A stretch of DNA of 64,000 nucleotides from Clostridia bacterium. Lineage in GTDB: Bacteria > Bacillota > Clostridia > Oscillospirales > Acutalibacteraceae. The position numbers and the translations under genes are program-made. The notes beneath the pieces were generated by a model. It was given only the letters and a program-made list of their open reading frames with translations, ran no database searches and was not told the DNA's origin. The DNA lies in assembly GCA_017430535.1 (NCBI GenBank), contig JAFRMR010000026.1, positions 62,001 to 126,000 on the forward strand, in the 5' to 3' direction. This document shows, in pieces, positions 18,370-28,013 of the stretch (position 1 is its first letter; each line of letters starts with the position of its first letter).

Positions 18370-20829
18370 TCAGCTTTCCATATGGTAAACCACAGCAAAT
18401 CCGTCATAAGAGATTCCGCTTTCGCTGTCAGAGTCCACAGCGTTTTCGTTCATACCCTCAAAATACAGATCCTTTGAGGCAGAGCTGCCGGCGGCAATCA
18501 GGTATTCGCTGGTGTAGGCCAGGGCATTCAGTCCGTCCCTTGATGAGCCGGCAAGGTAATAGTTTTTGATAACGCTGCCGGAGGATGAGAGAACGGTAAG
18601 AAATGCGTCATCTCTGCCTTTGTTTACGGAGAACGACATATCGGAAGAACCGGTGTAACCGCCTACGGAGTAAATATTTCCGCACCGGGCTATGCAGGTG
18701 ATGTAATCATCCTTTGAGCCGGAAAGTGTCTTTGTCCAGGTGATGCTTCCCGAGCTGTCGATTTTTATAACGGAGGAATCAACACCTCCCATAAAGTATA
18801 TGGAGCTGAGACTTCCGCCAACAGAACCGGAGGTTGCACCGTTATAGGTGTAGTTTCCCGCTGCGGCGCAGCCGCCGTTTCCGTCCGCCGCAAGGGCGCA
18901 GAAGTTATCCGTTCCCTTGGTGGAAAGGGTGCAGTACCAGCTGAAACTGCCGGCATCGGTGTATCTTATAATAATGTTGTCAATGCTGTTTTCAACCAGT
19001 CCGTCAAACTCTGCAAAATCATATTGGGTGGCGGAGGTCTGGCAGGAAACGAATACCCTGTTCAGGTTGTCCGCGGCTATATCCGTAATGGTGGCGTATT
19101 TATCGCCGCTAAGGTATCTGTTCCATTTGAAAATAAGCGAGCAGTTTCCGCTGTCATCATAAGAGAGGGAATACCTTGCAAGGTATGCGCAGGCGGCTTC
19201 CTGCCTTGTGGAATCGGCGAAGGCACCGTCTGTGGAGCTTACTCTTCCGCCTACGGCAAAGCCGTTTGAGGTGGCGGCTATGCAATAAAACAAATCGTTT
19301 TCGCTGGCAGTGAATACCTTTTTGAGGAGCTGGTTTCCGTTTGTATCATATACCGCTATAAACGGTGTGTATTTGGTTGATGCGTTTCTGTCAATGAATT
19401 CATAGCCGCAGATTACGGCGTTGCCGTTTCTCTGGGCGCATACGTCGGTTACATAGACCGAGGCGTTTGCAGTAATAACCTTTGTCCACAGCAGGTTTCC
19501 GCCGCTGTCATATCTCTTGAGGAAACCAAAGGGCATAGCATAACCGGAGGAGGGGAGCAGGGATGCAAACTCGCCGTCCCTTGAGCTGCTCCTGCCGCAT
19601 ACATAGAAGTTGCCGCTGGTTCCCGCTGCGCCCGTTACTACCTCTGTTCCCGTGCCGCCGAAGGAATCTTTGGCATTTTCAACTGCCGGACCCGGGGATG
19701 TGGTGGGAATAGTGGGGGCTAAAGTGTCGCCGGATGTATCATCCGTATCGTCCGTTATGTCCTCCGTAGTATCGGAGGTATCATCTGTTATATCCTCCGT
19801 AGTGTCGGAGGTGTCATCGGTTATTTCCTCGGTTGTATCATCTGTAATATCCTCCGTAGTGTCGGAGGTATCGTCCGTAATGTCTTCAGTGGTTGGTTCC
19901 GTAGTGGGCTGAGTTACCGCCTCAGCCTTGTATTCTATTGCCGTAACCCCTTTATCCGAAAGGTTTCCGTCGGCATCGTAAAGGGCAATTACAAGCAGCT
20001 GCCAGTATTCATTTTCACCGTGGTCTTTATCCGTTGTTTTCTGGCGGATAAACATAAACTCCTGCCCGCAGTTCTCCGTTTTATATGAGAATAAATCGGA
20101 GTCAAGCTGCTCTTCAACCGTAAGGTCATCCGGGGTATATTTTTTGCCGTTATAGGTAAAGGAAACTATATCGGAAAGGGAGGATACCGGCAGCATAACA
20201 AGATAACCGTTCAGGTTGTCATATTCCAAAAGCGGGTCGGCAGAAAAATCCGAGCCGTCCAGGGTTCTGTTGGCTTCCTCCACAGTGGGGGGGATATTGA
20301 ATATCTTGTTTTCCGGCTGTGTGGTTCCCGTGGTGTCCGGATCTTTTTCTGAGGTTTCCGGCGGAGAGGAAGTTGTTCCGGTCTCGGTTTCGGAGGGGGA
20401 TGTGGTGCTCAGTTCCCCTTCTCCGCCCCCTTCCCTGCATATGGGGCAGTGAAGATTTCTGATGAAATATATAAGATTTGTGATTACTCTCCACCAGACT
20501 ACTTTAACTTTAACCGTATAAAAAACGGTTTCTCCGGTTTCATTGTTCAGGGCGCTTACGGTGCAGGTGCCCCTGCCCATGGATCTGATTGTGCCGTCTT
20601 TGCTCACGCAGGCAATCCGCTTTGAGGAGGTAACATAAGTTGCATCATCCGCTTCGGCACCGAAGTAATCCGGTTTAACCGATTTTCCGTATTGTATTAT
20701 AAGCGTGCGGCCGCTGTCCGTTGCCGTATTTCTTGCGGCAGCAGACATTACACAGGATATTAAGATAGCAATTATGAGCAGAACCGCTACTGCGGTTTTG
20801 CCGGTTTTTGCTGATTTAATATCGGCCAT
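18370..20829 (-). CDS. Large secreted repeat protein (Ig-like domain, acidic linker, propeller-like repeats)
   Basis: An 819-residue exported protein of unknown role. A signal peptide or anchor (AVAVLLIIAILISCVMSAAA) is followed by a BIG2-like segment with CVSKDGTIRSMGRGTCTVSA, a Pro/Thr/Ser region, a tandem acidic repeat TTEDITDDTSD (encoded near 19735-19885), and about 420 residues of repeated blades like GNAVICGYEF, GFAVGGRVSS, GCAAAGNYTY and IYSVGGYTGSS, which look like a beta-propeller of the SBBP/delta-60 kind. I chose the internal ATG with an AAAGG site because it begins the export signal. It is monocistronic. Confidence 0.75.
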   Translation of the reverse strand: MADIKSAKTGKTAVAVLLIIAILISCVMSAAARNTATDSGRTLIIQYGKSVKPDYFGAEADDATYVTSSKRIACVSKDGTIRSMGRGTCTVSALNNETGETVFYTVKVKVVWWRVITNLIYFIRNLHCPICREGGGEGELSTTSPSETETGTTSSPPETSEKDPDTTGTTQPENKIFNIPPTVEEANRTLDGSDFSADPLLEYDNLNGYLVMLPVSSLSDIVSFTYNGKKYTPDDLTVEEQLDSDLFSYKTENCGQEFMFIRQKTTDKDHGENEYWQLLVIALYDADGNLSDKGVTAIEYKAEAVTQPTTEPTTEDITDDTSDTTEDITDDTTEEITDDTSDTTEDITDDTSDTTEDITDDTDDTSGDTLAPTIPTTSPGPAVENAKDSFGGTGTEVVTGAAGTSGNFYVCGRSSSRDGEFASLLPSSGYAMPFGFLKRYDSGGNLLWTKVITANASVYVTDVCAQRNGNAVICGYEFIDRNASTKYTPFIAVYDTNGNQLLKKVFTASENDLFYCIAATSNGFAVGGRVSSTDGAFADSTRQEAACAYLARYSLSYDDSGNCSLIFKWNRYLSGDKYATITDIAADNLNRVFVSCQTSATQYDFAEFDGLVENSIDNIIIRYTDAGSFSWYCTLSTKGTDNFCALAADGNGGCAAAGNYTYNGATSGSVGGSLSSIYFMGGVDSSVIKIDSSGSITWTKTLSGSKDDYITCIARCGNIYSVGGYTGSSDMSFSVNKGRDDAFLTVLSSSGSVIKNYYLAGSSRDGLNALAYTSEYLIAAGSSASKDLYFEGMNENAVDSDSESGISYDGFAVVYHMES

Positions 20830-20950
20830 AATACAAACCTTTCCGTGTATAAAACACAAATGCGTATAAACTGTCACATTAATAATATACTCTTTTTTTG
20901 TAATTTTCAATGTATAAACTGTTAAAATTTATAATTAACCTTAAAATACC

Positions 20951-20979
20951 TTGTTTTATCTCCCGTTTCGTGATATATT
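20951..20979 (+). promoter_or_regulatory. Probable promoter of the larA-like operon
   Basis: TTGTTT and TATATT are spaced 17 bases apart, about 65 bases before the ATG of the first gene. The -35 box is weak. Confidence 0.5.
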
Positions 20980-21042
20980 ATTACAGATTAAAATGGATAA
21001 TTATAGCCACTATTCAAACGGCTGACAGGAGACGCTTGCACG

Positions 21043-22293
21043 ATGATTGTAAGAGATGAACCCTATATAACCGATGACCGGCTCAGAGAGGCTCTGAGGG
21101 CCGCCCTTTCCGGCAGAGAGCTTAAAAAGGTGCTTATTCTGCCGCCGGACTACACAAGGATGTACTCCGGAGCAGGCAAAATCACCGCAATTCTTTATGA
21201 GATGCTGAAAGACAGCTGCGAAATAGATATTATGCCGGCTCTCGGTACCCATGACCCTATGACACGGGAGGAATGCCTTGCCTTTTTCGGCGAAGGCGTG
21301 CCTTTTGAACAGATAAAGGTGCACAACTGGCGCACCGATGTTGTTAAGCTGGGTGAGGTTCCCGCAGAGTATGTAAGCAGTGTTTCCGACGGGCTTGTCA
21401 ACAGCAAAATAGATGTTGAGGTCAACAGAAGAATCGTTGATGAAAGCTATGACCTCATAATTTCCGCCGGTCAGGTTGTTCCCCACGAGGTTGTGGGTAT
21501 GGCAAACTACTCAAAGAATATCTTTGTGGGCTGCGGCGGAAGCAGTATGATAAATTCTTCCCACATGCTGGGCGCTTTTTACGGTATGGAAAGGATAATG
21601 GGCAAGGACTTTTCTCCTGTAAGGAAAGTTTTTGACTATGCTCAGGAAAAATATCTCAGCAAACTGCCCCTTCTTTATATCCTTACCGTTACCACCAATG
21701 AAGGGGATAAAACAAATATTCACGGCCTGTTTATCGGTGATAAAAGAGAAGTTTTTGAGCAGGCGGTGGCTCTGAGCAGAGAGATTAACCTTACCTATGT
21801 CAAAGAGCCCTTTAAAAAAGCGGTGGTTTATCTTGACCCCAGGGAGTTCAAAAGCACGTGGCTTGGCAACAAGGCCATATACCGTACCAGAATGGCCATG
21901 GCGGATGAAGGCGAGCTTATCATTCTTGCTCCCGGAGTAAAAAAATTCGGCGAAGACGCAGCGGTTGATGCCCTTATACGCAAGTACGGCTATGTGGGCA
22001 GAGAAAAGGTCCTGGAGCTGGTTGACCGGAATGAAGACCTTAAAGAGAATCTTTCCGTTGCCGCCCATCTTATCCACGGCTCTTCCGACGGCAGGTTTAA
22101 AGTCACCTACTGCACAAAGCTCCTTACGGAAGAAGAGGTCAGGGGAGTATCCTTCGGTTATATGCCCTATGACGAAGCGGCAGAGATTTACAACCCGGCA
22201 GAGCTTACCGACGGTTATCATACCGTAGGCAATGAAGAAATATTTTATATCAGCAATCCTGCCTTAGGGCTCTGGACTGCGGAAAACAGATAA
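21043..22293 (+). CDS. LarA-family nickel-pincer racemase/epimerase homologue (DUF2088)
   Basis: A 416-residue LarA-like protein. The family's catalytic and cofactor-binding context is visible: a His in MPALGTHDPMT, a His in GQVVPHEVVGMANYSKNIFV together with the Lys that would carry the nickel-pincer nucleotide, and SSHMLGA downstream. Characterised family members racemise lactate, malate or other 2-hydroxyacids, and some epimerise gluconate at C2. Being 12 bases before 6-phosphogluconate dehydrogenase and close to a PfkB kinase, a sugar-acid substrate is likely. The cofactor genes larB, larC and larE are not in this window. Confidence 0.8.
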   Translation: MIVRDEPYITDDRLREALRAALSGRELKKVLILPPDYTRMYSGAGKITAILYEMLKDSCEIDIMPALGTHDPMTREECLAFFGEGVPFEQIKVHNWRTDVVKLGEVPAEYVSSVSDGLVNSKIDVEVNRRIVDESYDLIISAGQVVPHEVVGMANYSKNIFVGCGGSSMINSSHMLGAFYGMERIMGKDFSPVRKVFDYAQEKYLSKLPLLYILTVTTNEGDKTNIHGLFIGDKREVFEQAVALSREINLTYVKEPFKKAVVYLDPREFKSTWLGNKAIYRTRMAMADEGELIILAPGVKKFGEDAAVDALIRKYGYVGREKVLELVDRNEDLKENLSVAAHLIHGSSDGRFKVTYCTKLLTEEEVRGVSFGYMPYDEAAEIYNPAELTDGYHTVGNEEIFYISNPALGLWTAENR

Positions 22294-22305
22294 AGGAGAA
22301 AAACT

Positions 22306-23757
22306 ATGAAAAAATCTGATATAGGCCTTATCGGTCTTGCGGTAATGGGTGAAAACCTTGTTATGAATATGGAAAGCAAGGGCTTTACCGTATCGGTTTA
22401 CAACAGAACCGCACAGAAGGTCACAAACTTCATAAACGGCAGAGCCGCAGGCAAAAACATTGTGGGCACCTACTCCCTTAAGGAGCTTGTGGACTCCCTT
22501 GAGAAGCCCCGCAAGGTTATGATGATGATAAAGGCCGGTCAGGCGGTTGATGATACAATTGAGCAGCTTATTCCTCTGCTTGAAGAGGGGGATATCATAA
22601 TTGACGGCGGCAACAGCCATTTCCCCGACACTTCAAGAAGAACCGCTTATGTTGAGAGCAAAGGCCTTCTCTACATCGGTACCGGAGTATCCGGCGGCGA
22701 AGAGGGCGCCCTTAAAGGCCCCAGCATGATGCCCGGCGGTTCTCCCGCCGCCTGGGAGAGCGTAAAGCCCATATTCCAGAGTATTTGCGCCAAGGTTGAG
22801 GACGGCACGCCCTGCTGCGACTGGGTAGGCGAAAACGGCGCAGGCCATTTTGTAAAGATGGTTCACAACGGCATAGAGTACGGCGATATGGAGCTTATCT
22901 GCGAAGCTTATCAGATCATGAAAACCCTGCTGGGTATGAGCGCAGATGAAATGCACGGAATATTTGCAAAGTGGAATGAAGGGGAGCTTGACAGCTACCT
23001 TATTGAAATCACAAGAGATATTCTTGCCTATAAAGATACCGACGGCAAGCCCATAGTTGATAAAATCCTTGATACGGCAGGCCAGAAGGGTACCGGCAAG
23101 TGGACCGGAATAGCAGCCCTTGATGAGGGCATCCCCCTTACCCTTATAGCCGAGGCCGTGTTTGCACGCTCCCTTTCCGCCATGAAGGAGGAGAGAGTTG
23201 AGGCCTCAAAGATTCTCACAGGACCCGTTCCTGCCTTTGACGGCGATAAAGCTCAGCTTATTGAGGATATTGAAAACGCCCTTTTCGCTTCAAAAATCGT
23301 TTCCTACGCCCAGGGTTATACACTTATGCGCTCCGCCGCAGGCACCTACGGCTGGAACCTTAACTACGGCGGCATCGCCCTTATGTGGAGGGGCGGCTGC
23401 ATAATCAGGAGCGTATTCCTCGGCAAAATCAAAGAGGCTTATGATAAAAACCCCGGCCTTACAAATCTGCTGCTTGACCCTTATTTCAAAGCGGTAATGG
23501 ATAAGGCACAGGCAGGCTGGAGAAGAGTATGCGCCACAGCGGCTCTCAACGGAATCCCCGTGCCCGCAATGGCCGCAGCCCTGAGCTATTATGACGGCTA
23601 CAGAAGCAGCAGACTGCCCGCAAATCTCCTTCAGGCCCAGAGAGACTATTTCGGAGCCCACACCTACGAAAGGGTTGACTGTGAAAGAGGCAAGTTCTTC
23701 CACACCAACTGGACAGGCGAAGGCGGAGACACAGCGGCAACTCAGTATAACGCATAA
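22306..23757 (+). CDS. gnd: 6-phosphogluconate dehydrogenase, decarboxylating
   Basis: A 483-residue enzyme converting 6-phosphogluconate to ribulose-5-phosphate with NAD(P). It has the Rossmann start [24 protein letters not shown] in the cofactor 2'-phosphate region, [32 protein letters not shown], the catalytic segment [18 protein letters not shown] and the C-terminal [13 protein letters not shown]. Length is that of the long bacterial form. AAAGGAG precedes the ATG. It is the middle gene of a three-gene operon. Confidence 0.94.
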   Translation: MKKSDIGLIGLAVMGENLVMNMESKGFTVSVYNRTAQKVTNFINGRAAGKNIVGTYSLKELVDSLEKPRKVMMMIKAGQAVDDTIEQLIPLLEEGDIIIDGGNSHFPDTSRRTAYVESKGLLYIGTGVSGGEEGALKGPSMMPGGSPAAWESVKPIFQSICAKVEDGTPCCDWVGENGAGHFVKMVHNGIEYGDMELICEAYQIMKTLLGMSADEMHGIFAKWNEGELDSYLIEITRDILAYKDTDGKPIVDKILDTAGQKGTGKWTGIAALDEGIPLTLIAEAVFARSLSAMKEERVEASKILTGPVPAFDGDKAQLIEDIENALFASKIVSYAQGYTLMRSAAGTYGWNLNYGGIALMWRGGCIIRSVFLGKIKEAYDKNPGLTNLLLDPYFKAVMDKAQAGWRRVCATAALNGIPVPAMAAALSYYDGYRSSRLPANLLQAQRDYFGAHTYERVDCERGKFFHTNWTGEGGDTAATQYNA

Positions 23758-23773
23758 ATCGGAGGAAATAAAA

Positions 23774-24853
23774 ATGAGCTTAAAAGTCAAAGATAATTAC
23801 ACCTGGGCTCTTGTAGTGCCCACAAGTATGGGTGTGCGCATCTGCCCCGCAGAGGGCCAGACCGTTGCCTCCAGCAATCTTTTCCGTATGCAGGCAACAT
23901 CGGCGGAAACCAATGTTGCGTCAATTTCATCTTATTTGGGCCTTCCCGTAAAAGTGCTCACCACTTTTGTAAAGGACAGCCAGATTGCCTCCTTCATAAA
24001 GCAGGATTTAAGGGCAAGAGGCATGGTCTTTGAAGGCAAAGATGTTGATAAGGGCGGCCCCTGGGGCTACCGTCACCAGTTCAATATTGCGGACAGCGGC
24101 TGCGGCTCAAGAGGCCCCAGAGTTGAAAACGACAGAGCAGGTGAAGTGGGCAGAACCCTTAACCTCAACGATTTTGATATTGACAGGATTTTCGGCCGCG
24201 AGGGAGTTGGCGTGCTTCATCTTTCCGGCCTTATAGCGGCCCTTTCCCCGGAAACAGGCAGGTTTTGCCTTGAGCTTGCAAGAGCGGCCAAGAAATACGG
24301 CACACTCATATCCTTTGACCTTAATTACAGAGCCACTTTCTGGAAGGGCAGGGAGGCCGAGCTCAGCGAAATCTTTTCCGAAATCGCCGGCAGCGCGGAT
24401 ATTCTCGTAGGCAACGAGGAGGACTTCCAGCTCTGCCTTGGCATACAGGGTCCCGAAGCCGGAGGAAAAGACCTTTCGGCAAAAATCGATTCCTTCAAGG
24501 AAATGATAAACAGGGTCAAAGCCCGCTATTCAAACGCCAGTGTTTTCGCCACCACCTTAAGGCAGGTTGTAAACGCCAACACCCACCTCTGGGGCGCAAT
24601 TATGCTTGCCGACGATCAGTGGCAGGTTGTTGAGCCCAGAGAAATCAGGGTTCTTGACCGCATAGGCGGCGGCGACGGCTTTGTAGGCGGTCTGCTTTAC
24701 GCCGTAATAAAGGGCTGGGAGAGCGAAAAATGGGTTCAGTTCGGCTGGGCCAGCGGTGCTCTTGCCACCACATTCCTTACGGATTATGCTCAGCCCGCGG
24801 ATGAAGATATGGTCTGGAGCGTATGGTCCGGCAATGCCAGAGTAAAGAGATAA
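23774..24853 (+). CDS. PfkB-family sugar (acid) kinase, KDG kinase-like
   Basis: A 359-residue ribokinase-family enzyme. The PfkB signature with the catalytic Asp is GGGDGFVGGLLYAVIKG near residue 300, and the mid-protein segment ISFDLNYRATFWKG is typical of 2-keto-3-deoxygluconate kinases. GGAGG nine bases before the ATG fixes the start 16 bases after gnd; an upstream in-frame extension lies inside gnd and is ignored. With LarA-like and Gnd partners it probably phosphorylates a hexonate or keto-hexonate; the exact substrate is not readable from sequence. Confidence 0.85.
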   Translation: MSLKVKDNYTWALVVPTSMGVRICPAEGQTVASSNLFRMQATSAETNVASISSYLGLPVKVLTTFVKDSQIASFIKQDLRARGMVFEGKDVDKGGPWGYRHQFNIADSGCGSRGPRVENDRAGEVGRTLNLNDFDIDRIFGREGVGVLHLSGLIAALSPETGRFCLELARAAKKYGTLISFDLNYRATFWKGREAELSEIFSEIAGSADILVGNEEDFQLCLGIQGPEAGGKDLSAKIDSFKEMINRVKARYSNASVFATTLRQVVNANTHLWGAIMLADDQWQVVEPREIRVLDRIGGGDGFVGGLLYAVIKGWESEKWVQFGWASGALATTFLTDYAQPADEDMVWSVWSGNARVKR

Positions 24854-24897
24854 AAGTTTAATACATTCAGTTTTCGTTTAAGGAGGATACTGCTTTT

Positions 24898-26259
24898 ATG
24901 GACGACGGAGGTCCTGCGTTACAGATTATAATTCCGAAACTTCTGCTTTTACTTGTTCTTATTGTAGTAAACGCATTTTTCGCCATGAGCGAAATCGCCA
25001 TCATTTCACTCAACGATACCAAGATAAAGCACCTTGCCGAAGAAGGAGATAAAAAGGCAAAGCAGATTGTGAAGCTTACGGAGAATTCATCCCGTTTTCT
25101 TTCCACAATCCAGATAGGCGTTACCCTTGCCGGGTTCCTTACTTCCGCCTCGGCTTCCGCATCTTTTGCCGGTATTATCACAAAGGCGGTAGTGGGCCGC
25201 TGGCCGGGGCTCAGCGCCGGGCTTATCTCTGCGGTTTCTGTTGTGGTTATTACAATAATCACCTCATATTTTTCCCTTGTTCTGGGTGAGCTTGCCCCCA
25301 AGAAAATAGCAATGCAGGCCCCCGAAAAGGTATCATACAAAGTTGTGGGCATACTGCTGTTTTTCTCAAAGCTGGTAAAGCCTTTTGTTAAATTTCTCGC
25401 TCTGTCAACCAACGGGGTTGTGCGGCTTTTCGGCTTTGACCCAAATGCGGATGAAGAAAATGTAACCGAAGAGGAAATCCGCCTTATGGTGGATGCCGGC
25501 GAGGAAAAAGGCGTTATTGAAAATACTCAGGCGGAAATGATTGACAATATTTTTGAGTTTGACGATCTTGATGCCGGTGATATTATGACCCACAGAACCG
25601 ATATGGTTGCCATTGAGGCCACCCGCGCCCTTGATGAGGTAGCGGATCTGTGCGTTGAAAACGGCTATTCCCGCCTGCCTGTTTACAAAGACGATCAGGA
25701 TAACATAATCGGCGTTATTTATGCAAAGGATCTGCTCAAATATGTGGGCAGAAATATCCCATCAAAGCTTACCATTGAAAAGATTATGCGCAAGCCCCTT
25801 TATGTGGCTGAAACTCAGGCCTGTTCCGATATTTTCAAGGCTATGAATGAGAGCCGCACTCAGTTTGCAGTGGTGGTGGATGAGTACGGCGGCACTGCCG
25901 GCATAGTAACCCTTGAGGATGTTATTGAATCCATAGTGGGCAATATCCGCGATGAATATGACGATGATGAAGAGGAAGAGATTGTTCAGATAAACGAAAC
26001 CACCTTCACCATTGACGGCACCACAAATATTGATGAGGTCAATTCCAGGGCAGGAGTCAAGCTGCCCGAAGGGGATTACGATACCCTTGCAGGTTTCATA
26101 ATAGACCGCCTGGGCTATCTGCCGGATGAGAATACGGAGCTTCCCCTTACCATAGAGTATGAAAACATCCGTTTCACCGTGCTCAGCATGGATGAAAGAA
26201 GGCTTGAGGAAATCAAGGTTGAGATTCTCCCGCCTGAGGATGAAGACCCCGAAGAATAA
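24898..26259 (+). CDS. CNNM/CorC (hemolysin-C) family membrane protein
   Basis: A 453-residue protein with a DUF21/CNNM membrane domain (three or four segments in residues 1-170, including FFAMSEIAIISLND and VLGELAPKKIAMQAPE), an acidic EENVTEEEIRLMVDAGEEKG linker helix, a CBS pair at about 215-335 (DIMTHRTDMVAIE; GGTAGIVTLEDVIE), a stretch of Asp/Glu, and a CorC_HlyC domain at about 360-445. The family takes part in magnesium efflux or divalent-cation homeostasis. AGGAGG lies 10 bases upstream. It follows the sugar-kinase gene by 44 bases. Confidence 0.9.
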   Translation: MDDGGPALQIIIPKLLLLLVLIVVNAFFAMSEIAIISLNDTKIKHLAEEGDKKAKQIVKLTENSSRFLSTIQIGVTLAGFLTSASASASFAGIITKAVVGRWPGLSAGLISAVSVVVITIITSYFSLVLGELAPKKIAMQAPEKVSYKVVGILLFFSKLVKPFVKFLALSTNGVVRLFGFDPNADEENVTEEEIRLMVDAGEEKGVIENTQAEMIDNIFEFDDLDAGDIMTHRTDMVAIEATRALDEVADLCVENGYSRLPVYKDDQDNIIGVIYAKDLLKYVGRNIPSKLTIEKIMRKPLYVAETQACSDIFKAMNESRTQFAVVVDEYGGTAGIVTLEDVIESIVGNIRDEYDDDEEEEIVQINETTFTIDGTTNIDEVNSRAGVKLPEGDYDTLAGFIIDRLGYLPDENTELPLTIEYENIRFTVLSMDERRLEEIKVEILPPEDEDPEE

Positions 26260-26267
26260 ATAAAAAC

Positions 26268-26303
26268 AAGAGCTGTGCCTCCGCCGGAGGCACAGCTCTT
26301 TTC
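26268..26303 (+). terminator. Intrinsic terminator
   Basis: A perfect 15-bp stem AAGAGCTGTGCCTCC / GGAGGCACAGCTCTT with a three-base loop ends in TTTTC, nine bases after the CNNM stop. Confidence 0.9.
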
Positions 26304-26348
26304 ATAAAAAGCAAATAAATTTCTTGGTTAAACTGCCCAAACTGTCTA

Positions 26349-26376
26349 TTGAAATAATCTAAACTTTAACTATAAT
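26349..26376 (+). promoter_or_regulatory. Sigma-A promoter of the adenylation-condensation-carrier operon
   Basis: TTGAAA and a consensus TATAAT are 16 bases apart, about 55 bases upstream of the chosen TTG start. With the terminators on either side it defines a separate three-gene transcription unit. Confidence 0.7.
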
Positions 26377-26430
26377 AAAAAAGGTTATGTTACAAATTCA
26401 GGATTTGTGTTGCAAAGGAAGGGAAATTGT

Positions 26431-27978
26431 TTGAAAGAAGTGTATATCCCCACTCTTCGTGAAATAATTGATACCTCTGCAGAAAAATACGGCGATAAGC
26501 CTTTTATAAAATTTGTCAGGAACGATGAAACTGTTGAAAAGAGTTACGCAGATTTAAGAAGAGATGTTCTTGCCCTGTGCAGATATCTGCGCTACACTCT
26601 CGGCGGCCGCAAACATATTGCCGTGCTGGGCAGTTCATCCTATGAGTATATCGCCTTTATTCTGGCGGTTATAGTGAGCGGCAATGTGGCAGTCCCTCTC
26701 GCCCCTGAAATTTCCGCCAAAGAGGCGGCGTTTCTGGCGGATTTTGCCGATGCTCAGGTGCTTATTCACGAGCAGAAATTCGGCAACAGGGTAAATGATT
26801 TCAAAAAGCTCAGCGCCAAAAACACCCATGTGCTCAATATCGGCAATACGGATGCCTTTGAGGATACCGTAAAAAAATTCGGCGACGGCTCAGAATATGC
26901 TTCCCTTTCCGAGCTTGAGGTCAATAAAGAAGAATGCTGCATCATTGTTTTTACCTCCGGCACCACAGGAGTCAAAAAGGGTGTGATGCTTTCCACCAAA
27001 GGCCTTATAGGCAACATAATGTACGATGATTACTGGAATGTACTCTGTGAGGGTTATACCACCCTTTCGGTGCTTCCGATTCACCACGTTTTCTGCCTGT
27101 CCGGCGATATTATCCGCAATCTCAAGGACGGCCTCACGGTCTGCCTTAACGGCGATATAAGAAATCTGGGCAGCAATCTTCTGCGCTTTGAGCCTCATGT
27201 AATGAGGGCTGTGCCTATGATTGCCCAGTCCCTTCTTCAGAAGGTCCGCGTGCTTGAGGACAGAAACCCTGATTTAACCCCCGAAGAAGCAGCCGGGAGA
27301 GTTTTCGGCAAAAACCTGCGCCGCATTATTTCCGGCGCCGCATACCTTAACCCGGAAATGGTTGAGGAATACAAAAGGATGGGTATAGCCATCCGCCAGG
27401 GCTACGGTATGACCGAAGCGGGCTGCCGTATTTCCGTGCCGGATGAAACCGCCCCCGAAGGCTGTGTGGGCAAGGTAATCAATATTTGCGATGTGCGCAT
27501 CAGCAGGGGAGAGATTCAGGTTAAATCCCCCTCCGTTATGCTGGGTTATTATAAACTCCCCGAAAAAACCGCGGAAATGTTCACAGAAGACGGCTGGCTG
27601 AGAACCGGAGATATGGGCTATGTTACCCGTGAGGGCTACCTTTATATCACCGGCAGGCTCAAAAACCTGATTATTCTCTCCGGCGGCGAAAATGTTTCTC
27701 CCGAAGCCATTGAAAAGAAGTTTGCGGATTTCCCTGTTGTGCAGGAAGTTCTGATATACGAAAAGAACGATCATATTGCCGCAGATATATATCCCAATGA
27801 GGAGTACTGCAGGATCAACGGTATAGAAGATATTGAAGGCGCCATAAAGGAAAGAATAAAGGTGCTCAACTATCTGGCAAAACCCTCCCATATTATTTCT
27901 GAGGTTACTGTATGCGATGAGCCCCTTCCCAAAACCGAATCCGGTAAAATTGTCAGGAAAACCGTGCAAATCGGCTGA
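26431..27978 (+). CDS. Stand-alone AMP-forming adenylation enzyme (acyl/aminoacyl ligase)
   Basis: A 515-residue ANL-superfamily enzyme. The core motifs are present in order: P-loop-like FTSGTTGVKKGVML, aromatic GYGMTEAG, RTGDMGYV, hinge ITGRLKNLIILSGGENV and the C-terminal catalytic Lys in LPKTESGKIVRKTV. It would activate a carboxylate as acyl-AMP and load the small carrier protein encoded two genes downstream, or CoA. Overall it looks closer to fatty-acyl ligases than to amino-acid adenylation domains. AAAGGAAGGG is well spaced for the TTG; a GTG eight codons earlier is an alternative. The substrate is unknown. Confidence 0.85.
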   Translation: MKEVYIPTLREIIDTSAEKYGDKPFIKFVRNDETVEKSYADLRRDVLALCRYLRYTLGGRKHIAVLGSSSYEYIAFILAVIVSGNVAVPLAPEISAKEAAFLADFADAQVLIHEQKFGNRVNDFKKLSAKNTHVLNIGNTDAFEDTVKKFGDGSEYASLSELEVNKEECCIIVFTSGTTGVKKGVMLSTKGLIGNIMYDDYWNVLCEGYTTLSVLPIHHVFCLSGDIIRNLKDGLTVCLNGDIRNLGSNLLRFEPHVMRAVPMIAQSLLQKVRVLEDRNPDLTPEEAAGRVFGKNLRRIISGAAYLNPEMVEEYKRMGIAIRQGYGMTEAGCRISVPDETAPEGCVGKVINICDVRISRGEIQVKSPSVMLGYYKLPEKTAEMFTEDGWLRTGDMGYVTREGYLYITGRLKNLIILSGGENVSPEAIEKKFADFPVVQEVLIYEKNDHIAADIYPNEEYCRINGIEDIEGAIKERIKVLNYLAKPSHIISEVTVCDEPLPKTESGKIVRKTVQIG

Positions 27979-28013
27979 TTCTGCGTTTTGATATTTTTTG
28001 AAAGGACAGTTAT

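Noticed and set aside
19610-19912. A Val/Ser-repeat frame on the plus strand
   Set aside because: It is the antisense reading of the acidic repeat in the secreted protein; the periodicity comes from the repeat itself.
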